The translations under genes and the position numbers were made by a program. This document shows positions 46,897-54,241 of a stretch of DNA of 64,000 nt, in pieces. Origin of the DNA: CAZYSK01 sp964649415 (GTDB lineage: Bacteria > Chloroflexota > Anaerolineae > B4-G1); contig CAZYSK010000019.1 in the NCBI GenBank assembly GCA_964649415.1, positions 1-64,000 on the forward strand, given 5' to 3'. Numbering within the stretch: position 1 is the stretch's first letter; the number at the start of each line of letters is the position of its first letter. The notes under the pieces were generated by a model. It saw only the letters and a list, made by a program, of their open reading frames with translations. It was not told the origin of the DNA and ran no database searches.

Positions 46897-48052
46897 GGCG
46901 TCTCTCCTCAAGCAACTCCCTAAACAGCGCCTCGTACCCCGCCGCGGTGCGCTCGACGCTGAAGCGGGCGGCGATCTCGTCGTGGGGACGGATGTATTGT
47001 TCTTTCTTAATGACTACGCGAAGAATCGCCTCGGCCAGGGCATCGCTGTCGCCGATCGGCACCACCTCGCCCATGCCCGTCTGCAGCACCGGCTGGCGCA
47101 CCCCCGGCAGGTCGCTGGCAATGGAGGGCGTCCCGCACAGCATGGCCTCCACCTGCACCAGGCCAAACGACTCGGTCGAGTTCAAGCTAGGCACGAGCAC
47201 GACGTCCAGGTTCGGGTAGAAGGCCGCCATCTGCAGCGGGCTCAGCACGCCAAGGAACGTCCAGCAGTCCTCATAGCGGCGGAACAGCGGCTGGAGCCGC
47301 TCGGCATAGGCCTCCTCGCCCATCACGTCCCGGTACTGGCCAGCAAACAGCACGCGCGTCTCCGGATAGGCCTCCAGCACGCGCGGCAGCGCGTTCAGCA
47401 GCACCTCGACGCCCTTCTCGGCGGCCAAGCGCGCGGCCATGCCGATCACCGGCCTGCGACCGTCCAGGTTGTGCATCTTGGCGAAGGCCGCCACCGCCCC
47501 CGGACCCACCTCGGGCACAGTCACGGGCGGCGGCACGACCTCGACCTTGTCGTGGAACGCGCGGAGGAACGGGGAATGATCGGCGAAATCCCGCGTATAG
47601 GCCACCACCCGGTCGGCCAGCAGGCCCGCCGCCCGGTTCATCGTGTGTACTACCTGGTTAACCAGGCCATTGAAGGGGCCAGCGGGAAGCTTCAGGTCGC
47701 AATGATAGGTCAGCACCGTGGGCCGGCCCGTCAGGCGGCCACGGGCCGCCACGCCCGCCGCGTCGAACTGCGGCAGGTGCAGACTGACGACGTCGTGCTC
47801 CCGCACCAGCCGCGTGGCCAACCAGCCGAAGGTCGGCATGATGACACCCTTGCTGACACGGAAGAGAACCGGCGCCCGCACGACCCGCACCCCATCCTCC
47901 ACCGCCTCGATGGGGCGCGAGCGATCAAAGCGCGAGGTCAACACGGTGACCTCATGGCCCCGCGCCACCAGCCCTCGCGCCAGCCGCTCGGCGTAGATCG
48001 TCAGGCCGCTGGTGTGGGGACGATAGTACGTCAGGACGATCAATATCTTCAT
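46889..48052 (-). CDS. Family 4 glycosyltransferase (cytosolic)
   Basis: 387 residues with two Rossmann-like domains (GT-B). The N-terminus KILIVLTYYRPHTSGLTIYAE and the donor-site E-x7-E motif in STESFGLVQVEAMLCGTPSIA are diagnostic. It transfers a sugar from a nucleotide donor, probably to a polyprenyl carrier or glycan precursor on the cytoplasmic face. The ATG at 48052 has only GAG upstream. A palindromic element separates it from the flippase-like gene. Confidence 0.88.
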   Translation of the reverse strand: MKILIVLTYYRPHTSGLTIYAERLARGLVARGHEVTVLTSRFDRSRPIEAVEDGVRVVRAPVLFRVSKGVIMPTFGWLATRLVREHDVVSLHLPQFDAAGVAARGRLTGRPTVLTYHCDLKLPAGPFNGLVNQVVHTMNRAAGLLADRVVAYTRDFADHSPFLRAFHDKVEVVPPPVTVPEVGPGAVAAFAKMHNLDGRRPVIGMAARLAAEKGVEVLLNALPRVLEAYPETRVLFAGQYRDVMGEEAYAERLQPLFRRYEDCWTFLGVLSPLQMAAFYPNLDVVLVPSLNSTESFGLVQVEAMLCGTPSIASDLPGVRQPVLQTGMGEVVPIGDSDALAEAILRVVIKKEQYIRPHDEIAARFSVERTAAGYEALFRELLEERRRG

Positions 48053-48083
48053 CTTAGCTCAACGACACTCCGACCAAGACCCA

Positions 48084-48117
48084 AGACCTGACAGGTTTCG
48101 GAAAACCTGTCAGGTCT
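48084..48117. repeat. Palindromic element, TTTCGGAAA core, supplies a stop codon
   Basis: AGACCTGACAGGTTT / AAACCTGTCAGGTCT. On the - strand its outer arm AGACCTGA contains the TGA stop of the gene ending at 48110. Confidence 0.87.
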
Positions 48118-49096
48118 GATCCACCTGTGACCGCACCCAACTCAACGACAGGCTCTCCCGCGCCAGCCCGACCAGGCCCATCAGGCACCCTAGCACGTAT
48201 TGGAACGTGTGGAGGCCAAAGGCAATCGTGACCGCTCGATCCGCCTGCACACCGAAGGGCACTGTCAGGCCATAGCGGGCGACGGCGTGGAACACACCCA
48301 TAGCCCCCGGCGAAGAGGGAAGCGCCATTCCCATCCCGGCGACACCGACCAGAAAAGGCGCTGCCAGCGCCGGCGGCCGGGGCAGAAAGGCCCGCACGAC
48401 AGCCCAGTAGTTGGCCACCGAACACGCCCAGACCACCACCGACCAACCCAGCAGCGCCAACGCGCGGCGTCCGGAACGCAGCGGCGCGAGCCCGTCGAAC
48501 AGGCCGTCCAGGCGCTGCATCCACCGCTCGGTATCCAGCCCGGGCACGCGATCCAGGACCCACCGGACGATGCCCTTTCCCCAATCAGGCCGGAATGCCA
48601 GGGCCAACAGCACGGCCACGGCAGCCACCGCCGCCGCCCCCGCGACGAGCCCGGCGCTTAAAGCGCTCCCGACCCCGCTCACGAACGGAGCGACACCCGC
48701 CAGGAGGGCCACAACCATCAACATGTCCAGCACGCGCTCCACCACGACCGTCGATAGAGCGGCGGCGGTAGAGACCTCGCTGTCCTGCCCAATCACCAAC
48801 GCGCGGGCCGGGTCGCCTAGCCGGAAGGGAAGCACGTCACTCACCAGGTAGCCGATGTTGGTGACCCAGAAGCAACGGGCCAGGCTGACCTCCGGACCGA
48901 GCAACAGCCGCCAGCGCACGGCGCGGGTGAACAAGTAGGCCAACATGGCGACGGTGGCGGGGATCAGATAGACGTACTCCGCCTGCGCCAGCGTATCACC
49001 CACCTGGCGCAGGTCGATTCCCTGCAATGCCAGGACCAGGGCGGCGGCGCTGATCGCCAGCCCAATCCAGAGCCTCCACTGCTTCCTCATCTTCAC
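48110..49096 (-). CDS. UPF0104 / LPG-synthase-type membrane protein
   Basis: 328 residues with about eight membrane helices, of the lysylphosphatidylglycerol synthase transmembrane (UPF0104) family. The segment VSDVLPFRLGDPARALVIGQ and the C-terminal MGMALPSSPGAMGVFHAVA are typical. In glycan clusters such proteins are thought to move or modify lipid-linked intermediates; the role is inferred. The start is GTG 49096 (or ATG 49090); the -10 box lies so close that the mRNA may be leaderless. Confidence 0.82.
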   Translation of the reverse strand: MKMRKQWRLWIGLAISAAALVLALQGIDLRQVGDTLAQAEYVYLIPATVAMLAYLFTRAVRWRLLLGPEVSLARCFWVTNIGYLVSDVLPFRLGDPARALVIGQDSEVSTAAALSTVVVERVLDMLMVVALLAGVAPFVSGVGSALSAGLVAGAAAVAAVAVLLALAFRPDWGKGIVRWVLDRVPGLDTERWMQRLDGLFDGLAPLRSGRRALALLGWSVVVWACSVANYWAVVRAFLPRPPALAAPFLVGVAGMGMALPSSPGAMGVFHAVARYGLTVPFGVQADRAVTIAFGLHTFQYVLGCLMGLVGLARESLSLSWVRSQVDQT

Positions 49097-49104
49097 GAGA
49101 GCGG

Positions 49105-49133
49105 ATTATACCATTGGGAAGCAAGTCTTGCAA
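49105..49133 (-). promoter_or_regulatory. Sigma-70-type promoter, leaderless start
   Basis: TTGCAA (49128-49133), 17 bp, TATAAT (49105-49110). Transcription should begin near 49098, two bases before the GTG start codon. Confidence 0.7.
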
Positions 49134-49154
49134 CGAAACGCATCCAGCACCCAA

Positions 49155-50909
49155 CTACCTCCGCCGGAAGACCAGCACCTGGGGATGGTCATACACGACA
49201 GCGCTCTCGTCCAGGCGGCCCAGGGACAGGGAAACACGGGGAGACTCTGGCTGGCCAACCTCGGGCAACGAGAAATTCAAGCCAGCCGCCGGGGCGTCGA
49301 CGAAGGCCACCGGCCCCAGGCGCGGATGGCGGCCAAAGCGCGCCACCGGCTCGAAGCCCAATTCGCCCTCGAACAGGCCGCGATAGTAGCTGGTCGTGCG
49401 CGGATAGCGCTCGGGCCAGCGCGCCAGGGTGGCGTAGCCCCGGCGACTGGCGACGAGCACGTAGTCAGCCTGCGCCAGGATCTCCTCCATCCGCGCCCAT
49501 TTCCGCGGCGTGTCCTCATCGAATACCGGAAGCTGGCGCACGGTGTAGCCGGCCGGATCGAGGGGCAGCGGGTGATCCCACTCTTCCACGGCGATGACCG
49601 CCCCCGGCTCCACGTGCGCGTACACCCACCCCGAGGCGGACAGCCAAGGATGCGGCTCACCGTAGAGATTGGCCAGGGCGAGACAGCGGAGAGAGGCGTT
49701 GACGAGAACCACAGCGATCAGCAGCATGCCCAGGCGGCGGGCGCGCCGGTGAAGCGCCAGGAGCAGCCGCGCGGCGTACAGCGCCAGCAGGGGCGTCAGC
49801 GGCAGCAGGTAGCGGGGGTACTTGGCGTAGAGCGCGCCGGTGAAGGCAAAGCACGGAAGCACCCACGCCAACAGGACCCATTCGGCCGGGCGAGGTGGGC
49901 GCTTCACCGCCCGCCACACGGCGGCGATCAGCCCGGCGAAGGCGCACAGTCCCAACGACCAGCCCATCCCCCAGCGCAGTTGCTGCACCACCGGGTACAC
50001 GTAGGGCCAGGTGGCGTGAAACTGGCGGGTGTAGGGCACGTCCAACACGCCGCGGGCGATGGCCGCCTGCTGCGCGACGTTGCGCCAGAAAGTCGGGAAC
50101 GCAAGCAGCGCGAAGGGACTGGTGAGCGCGAAGGTGATCAGAGCCGCTACGCCGGTCTCCAGCCCGCGCCTCCAGCGGGAGCCATCGCCGTGCGGTTCGG
50201 TGCGGCTGGCGGGCCATCCACGGACAGACCACATCCACACGCTGGCCGCCGCCAGCGGCAGCGCCAGCAGCAGCGCGCTGGACTTGGTGCCCAGCGCCAG
50301 CCCGGCCCACGTGCCCGCAAGCAACGCATCGCGCCGGCGACCACGCTCGGCCAGGCGGGCCGCGAAGAACAGCGCGCCCATAGTGAAGAAAGCCAGCGGC
50401 ACATCAACCGTGTAGAAGTGAGCCTGCTGCACGTGCAGAACCATCAGCGCGACGAGGGCTGTCGCCAGCACACCGCCATCTTTCCGAAGGCGCCATTCTG
50501 ATGGCGCACCGTCACCTTTCTGAAGGCGCCATTCCGATGGCGCGTCAGGGCTGCGGCCATAGAGCCGCCTCCCCAGCGCGAAGGTCAGCATCAGCGTGCC
50601 CAGATCGAAGAGCGCGGCCAATGCGCGCCCGAGAAGAAGCGGATCTGCGCCGGGAAACAGACCCGACACCGCCGCCAGCAGGTATAGGGGCAGGTGCCCG
50701 TAGGCATAATCCGGGGCCACGTCAAAGGGATTCGGGCGACCGGAGCAGCGCATGCCCGCCGCGACGCCGACAACGTAGCGCTCATCCGGGTGGGCGGCGA
50801 TAGCGCCATCCCAGTTGAGCCCGTACAGGCGCAGGGCGGCCGCAACGAGCAGAATGGCGGCGAGGATCAGGACCCGAGTTCGGGCAAAAGGCGCGCTCTT
50901 GTGAACCAT
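49155..50909 (-). CDS. GT39-type membrane glycosyltransferase
   Basis: 584 residues from the ATG at 50909. A GT-C protein: RLYGLNWDGAIAAHPDERYVVG holds the acidic loop, and HVQQAHFYTVDVPLAFF is typical of the family; about ten membrane helices follow and a soluble C-terminus. GGAGG lies immediately before the ATG; a GTG nine bases further out is possible. Two in-frame copies of a GAATGGCGCCTTC repeat (50473-50545) encode PSEWRLQKGDGAPSEWRLRK around residues 122-146, in a loop. Confidence 0.8.
   Translation of the reverse strand: MVHKSAPFARTRVLILAAILLVAAALRLYGLNWDGAIAAHPDERYVVGVAAGMRCSGRPNPFDVAPDYAYGHLPLYLLAAVSGLFPGADPLLLGRALAALFDLGTLMLTFALGRRLYGRSPDAPSEWRLQKGDGAPSEWRLRKDGGVLATALVALMVLHVQQAHFYTVDVPLAFFTMGALFFAARLAERGRRRDALLAGTWAGLALGTKSSALLLALPLAAASVWMWSVRGWPASRTEPHGDGSRWRRGLETGVAALITFALTSPFALLAFPTFWRNVAQQAAIARGVLDVPYTRQFHATWPYVYPVVQQLRWGMGWSLGLCAFAGLIAAVWRAVKRPPRPAEWVLLAWVLPCFAFTGALYAKYPRYLLPLTPLLALYAARLLLALHRRARRLGMLLIAVVLVNASLRCLALANLYGEPHPWLSASGWVYAHVEPGAVIAVEEWDHPLPLDPAGYTVRQLPVFDEDTPRKWARMEEILAQADYVLVASRRGYATLARWPERYPRTTSYYRGLFEGELGFEPVARFGRHPRLGPVAFVDAPAAGLNFSLPEVGQPESPRVSLSLGRLDESAVVYDHPQVLVFRRR
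50473..50545. repeat. Two in-frame GAAGGCGCCATTC repeats
   Basis: Copies TCCGAAGGCGCCATTCTGAT and CTGAAGGCGCCATTCCGAT are arranged in tandem within the GT39 coding sequence and encode PSEWRL twice. Confidence 0.85.
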
Positions 50910-50922
50910 GACCTCCACGCGG

Positions 50923-50951
50923 ATTCTATCATAGGGGCGGCGTTGCACCAA
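50923..50951 (-). promoter_or_regulatory. Candidate promoter of the GT39 gene
   Basis: TTGGTG (50946-50951), 17 bp, TAGAAT (50923-50928) on the - strand. Its -35 side borders the divergent promoter of the phosphoribosyltransferase gene. Confidence 0.5.
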
Positions 50952-50958
50952 ACGCAAC

Positions 50959-50986
50959 TTGACATCGCCCGCAATCTCAGTATACT
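50959..50986 (+). promoter_or_regulatory. Promoter of the phosphoribosyltransferase gene
   Basis: TTGACA (50959-50964), 16 bp, TATACT (50981-50986): a near-consensus sigma-70-type promoter 68 bp before the ATG. Confidence 0.75.
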
Positions 50987-51054
50987 GCACTACGTTTCCG
51001 AGGAACAGCCCGAATCCGAAGGAGCGGAAGCACGGTTGCCGGGAGCGCATCCAT

Positions 51055-51681
51055 ATGCCACCAGCTAAGCCAGGGCGACAGGCCCTTTTCGATACCAACG
51101 TAATCTTCGATACGAACGCTCTGTTCGACAGCGGCTGTATCCAGTTTGGCAACTTCGCCCTCAAGTCCGGCTACACATCCCCCATCCGCGTAGACCTGTG
51201 GCGCACGATGAGCAACCCGCGTTTGCTGCGCCAGGTAGCGCGCGCCATGGCGGGTGTTGCCCGCGACCTGGCGTTCGACTACATCGCCCCTGCCCCCCAC
51301 GCGAGCCTGCCCGTCGGGGTGGCGTTGGCGCTGGAGACCGGCCATCCGCTGGTCCAAATGCGCCGGGTAGCGGATGCTCGCCACATCGTCGTGGAAGGAA
51401 GCTTCAACACCGGGCGAACGGCACTCTTGATCGATGACCTGATCATTCAAGGAAGCGACAAACTAGAAGCCATCGCGGCGCTCAAGACCGCCGGACTCAC
51501 GGTCAAGGACGTGCTGGTGATGATCGATTGGGAGCAAGGCGGTGTGGAAAAGCTGGCCGAACAAGGCTGCCATCTGCACGCCGTGCTCCAGCTCACCAAG
51601 GTGCTGGAGGCGCTGATGGAATCCACCCGCATCACCCCCGCCCAGCACGCCGCAGTCCTGGCCTATCTGCGCGAGGCGTGA
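51055..51681 (+). CDS. pyrE: Orotate phosphoribosyltransferase-like protein
   Basis: 208 residues; would add ribose 5-phosphate from PRPP to orotate in UMP synthesis. The start region LFDSGCIQFGNFALKSGYTSP is typical of OPRT. The PRPP-binding site is ALLIDDLIIQGSDKLEAI, and DVLVMIDWEQGG matches the OPRT segment that follows it. The loop is IIQG rather than the commoner TT(G)G, so substrate preference is slightly uncertain. The frame opens earlier, but the ATG at 51055 has GGGAG upstream and lies downstream of the promoter. DTNVIFDTNALFDS near the start looks like a small duplication. Confidence 0.82.
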   Translation: MPPAKPGRQALFDTNVIFDTNALFDSGCIQFGNFALKSGYTSPIRVDLWRTMSNPRLLRQVARAMAGVARDLAFDYIAPAPHASLPVGVALALETGHPLVQMRRVADARHIVVEGSFNTGRTALLIDDLIIQGSDKLEAIAALKTAGLTVKDVLVMIDWEQGGVEKLAEQGCHLHAVLQLTKVLEALMESTRITPAQHAAVLAYLREA

Positions 51682-51772
51682 CACATACCACACGTTTTGA
51701 CCCAGGCTCTTTCCACACGGCCTGGTTTGCGGCTCGACCCCCACAACCTAAGCACTGCATCAAGGAGACATC

Positions 51773-52918
51773 ATGGCAAGCAAAGACCTCGTCGAAGACC
51801 TGTGCAAGTTCTATGAGTTCACGTTGGGAGCCCTGCCCGACCGCGAAGAACTCAAACAGGCAATCCAGGACACAGTCACCACCGAGGAGCTGGCGGTATT
51901 CTTCATGCTCCCGTTCGCCGGCCCCATAGCATTGGAAAAGCTGGAGAGTAAGGCGGGCAAGGCCAGCATACCAGCGAGCGAGCTGCGGGGCAGGGTGAAC
52001 CGGCTGGCCTCGGAGGGATTCGCCCTCGTATACGATACCCCAGAAGGAACAGTTTGCGAGCGCGGAAACCCCATCTTCATGACGGAACAACAAGTGCGCA
52101 AGCAGGAAGAAACCCCTCAACGTACCGTCTACGCCAGGTTCTTCGACACCGTTATGGAGAGAAGCGCAGGCGCGGTGCCGACGAAGACGCCGTACTACCG
52201 CGTGCTGCCGGTGGAGGCCACCGTCACACGGGAGACGGAATCCACAACCATCGTCGTGGACGAGGCGATCCCGGACCCCCGAGGGGTCCTGCCCCTGGAT
52301 ATCGTCTCAGAGATGATCAAGGACGCCTCGCCGATCGGGGTGGCCGAATGCTACTGCCGCAAGACCAAGCGCATCATCGGTGAGGGATGCGAGCACTCGC
52401 TAGAGACGTGCCTGGTGTTCGGCCCGCTGGCCCAGACGCTGATCGCCAACAACTTCGCGCGTGAGATCGACCACGACGAGGCCATCGACATCCTATGGCG
52501 GTGCGAGGAAGAGGGACTGGTGCACAACGTGGACAACTGCATGGCCGAGATCCAGTCGCTGTGCAACTGCTGCCCGTGCTGTTGTGCCGTCCTGAAAACA
52601 TGGGCACAGGGCCTGACGAACGCCGGCGCGCCGTCGCGCTACGTGGTGTCCTTCGATACCGACAAGTGCACGCTGTGCGAGGCCTGCATCTCGCGCTGCC
52701 CCACCGACGCGCGGGCCATCCAGGACGGGCACATGGTGATCAACCCCGAGTCCTGCCTGGGCTGTGGGCTGTGCGTGAGCGCGTGCCCGGAGGCCGCCAA
52801 CCGCATGGTACTGAGGGAAACGCAGAGAAGAATCCCCAAGACGCACGATGCGCTCTACGGCAAGATCGGCCGCGAGGCCATCGTCGGGATCGTGAAGAAC
52901 AAGATCCTGGGCAGGTAA
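51773..52918 (+). CDS. 4Fe-4S dicluster protein with cysteine-rich middle region
   Basis: 381 residues. The C-terminus has two 4Fe-4S ferredoxin motifs, CTLCEACISRCP and CLGCGLCVSACP. Before them are AECYCRK (about residue 200) and a cysteine run, CNCCPCCC (about 264-271), that could bind another cluster. The N-terminal 110 residues look like a winged-helix region (RGRVNRLASEGFALVYDT). It is probably an electron carrier or a redox-linked regulator; I do not recognise a specific enzyme. AAGGAG lies five bases before the ATG. It follows pyrE by 91 bp and may be cotranscribed. Confidence 0.75.
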   Translation: MASKDLVEDLCKFYEFTLGALPDREELKQAIQDTVTTEELAVFFMLPFAGPIALEKLESKAGKASIPASELRGRVNRLASEGFALVYDTPEGTVCERGNPIFMTEQQVRKQEETPQRTVYARFFDTVMERSAGAVPTKTPYYRVLPVEATVTRETESTTIVVDEAIPDPRGVLPLDIVSEMIKDASPIGVAECYCRKTKRIIGEGCEHSLETCLVFGPLAQTLIANNFAREIDHDEAIDILWRCEEEGLVHNVDNCMAEIQSLCNCCPCCCAVLKTWAQGLTNAGAPSRYVVSFDTDKCTLCEACISRCPTDARAIQDGHMVINPESCLGCGLCVSACPEAANRMVLRETQRRIPKTHDALYGKIGREAIVGIVKNKILGR

Positions 52919-52934
52919 ACCGGCATCCAGATCC

Positions 52935-52977
52935 AGACCTGACAGGTCACTGAGAGCTGTCGAGGCCTGTCAGGTCT
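52935..52977. repeat. Palindromic element between convergent genes
   Basis: AGACCTGACAGGTC and GGCCTGTCAGGTCT form the arms. It lies between the 4Fe-4S gene and the MFS gene, supplies the TGA stop of the latter (AAGACCTGA) and may serve as a two-way terminator. Confidence 0.8.
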
Positions 52978-54241
52978 TCGCCATCCACAGCGCGCCGATC
53001 AGCGTGCCCAAGAATACGACGCCACTGACGGTGCCGAACACGACGCCGTAGTCCGTCGCGGTAGCAAGCAGGCCCAGGCCCCAACTGCCCAAACCGACCA
53101 ACAGATCGAAAACGGCGTATTGGATGGCCGCAGCGCTGCCTCGTGTGTCCGATCCCGCCCCTCCCTGAATGGAAGCGCTCAATCCGGCCATCGCCGCTCC
53201 GTGGCCCACCCCGTACAGGCCCGACAGGCCGATCAGCGTCCACACCTGGCCCGCTGCTGCCAGGCCGGCTGCCGAGACACCAACCAGCGCCAGGCCAACC
53301 AGAGCCGTCCGCAGATTGCCCCAACGGTCAGCCACGCGTCCGCCCAGCGGCTGGGCCAGCGAAGCGGCCAGCGCGTAGGCGGCGAAGCCCCAACCGATCG
53401 CGCCCACCCCGCGCGCTTCGGCCAGCATGGGCAAGAAGGAAATGAACGCCCCGAAGGGCACACCCATCACCGCCATCCCCACGGCACCGGCGCGCACGCC
53501 CGGCTCCCGCAGCATTCGCCAAGGGCTGGACGGACCTGAGATCAGCGGTGAGGCCAGGGCGGCGACACCCTCGGCACGCGCCTGCGTCCGTAGCGCGGCG
53601 GTCGCTCGCGTCCCTGCCGATGTGCCGCCTGGCAGGGCCAGCGTCACGATCAGCCCCACGCCACCGACCAGGCCGAGAATCAGGAACAGCGCCCGGAAGC
53701 CGCACGCCTGGGCCACATACTCGCCAAACAGCGGCCCGACCACCATGGGCACCATCGAGGCGACGTTGGCCAATCCCAACCCCTCCCCGTAGCGCTCGGG
53801 GGTGAGCAGGTCAGCGATGAAGGCCTGGTAGGCGGTGCTGAAAAGCGCCATCCCCACCCCATGCACCACCCGTGCCGCGAGCAGCAGTGGCAAGTTGGCC
53901 CCCAGGGCGTAGAGCGGCGGCCCACCGCCGAACAGGATGGCCCCCAGCAGGAGCACCGGTTTGCGGCCCCAGCGGTCGGCCAGCACACCCGCCAGTGGAC
54001 GCGAGATCAGCGCGGCAGCCGCGAACACCCAGGTCGCCAAGCCATTGTCCGCCGGAGATCCGCCGATGGCGCTGACATACAGAGGGAGAACGGGGAAAAG
54101 CGGTTGGAAGCTGAAGAACAGCAGCATCGTGGCCGCCATGGCGACGAAGAAGACCGGAGGGTAGACAGCCCTGGCATTCATCCACGGATTGGAGGCGTCC
54201 GCGTCCTGCGCAGTCAACCGGGGCGGGGCCACGTGGGTCAC
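52970..54241 (-). CDS. Major facilitator superfamily transporter
   Basis: 423 residues with twelve hydrophobic segments. The loop 2-3 motif is SRPLAGVLADRWGRKPVLLLG and its counterpart in the second half is AQPLGGRVADRWGNLRTALVG, both MFS signatures. A sugar-efflux or drug-efflux role is possible; the substrate is not readable. The ATG overlaps the histidine kinase stop (ATGA), so it is cotranslated with it. Its stop codon comes from a palindromic repeat. Confidence 0.88.
   Translation of the reverse strand: MTHVAPPRLTAQDADASNPWMNARAVYPPVFFVAMAATMLLFFSFQPLFPVLPLYVSAIGGSPADNGLATWVFAAAALISRPLAGVLADRWGRKPVLLLGAILFGGGPPLYALGANLPLLLAARVVHGVGMALFSTAYQAFIADLLTPERYGEGLGLANVASMVPMVVGPLFGEYVAQACGFRALFLILGLVGGVGLIVTLALPGGTSAGTRATAALRTQARAEGVAALASPLISGPSSPWRMLREPGVRAGAVGMAVMGVPFGAFISFLPMLAEARGVGAIGWGFAAYALAASLAQPLGGRVADRWGNLRTALVGLALVGVSAAGLAAAGQVWTLIGLSGLYGVGHGAAMAGLSASIQGGAGSDTRGSAAAIQYAVFDLLVGLGSWGLGLLATATDYGVVFGTVSGVVFLGTLIGALWMAKT

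Noticed and set aside
28159..50909. Long open frames on the opposite strand of the glycosyltransferase genes (some over 1,000 codons).
   Set aside because: High GC content leaves antisense frames open; their translations are rich in Arg, Gly, Ala and Pro, and lack domains.
50959..51054. An earlier ATG start for the OPRT-like gene.
   Set aside because: It lies on top of the -35 box of the gene's own promoter.
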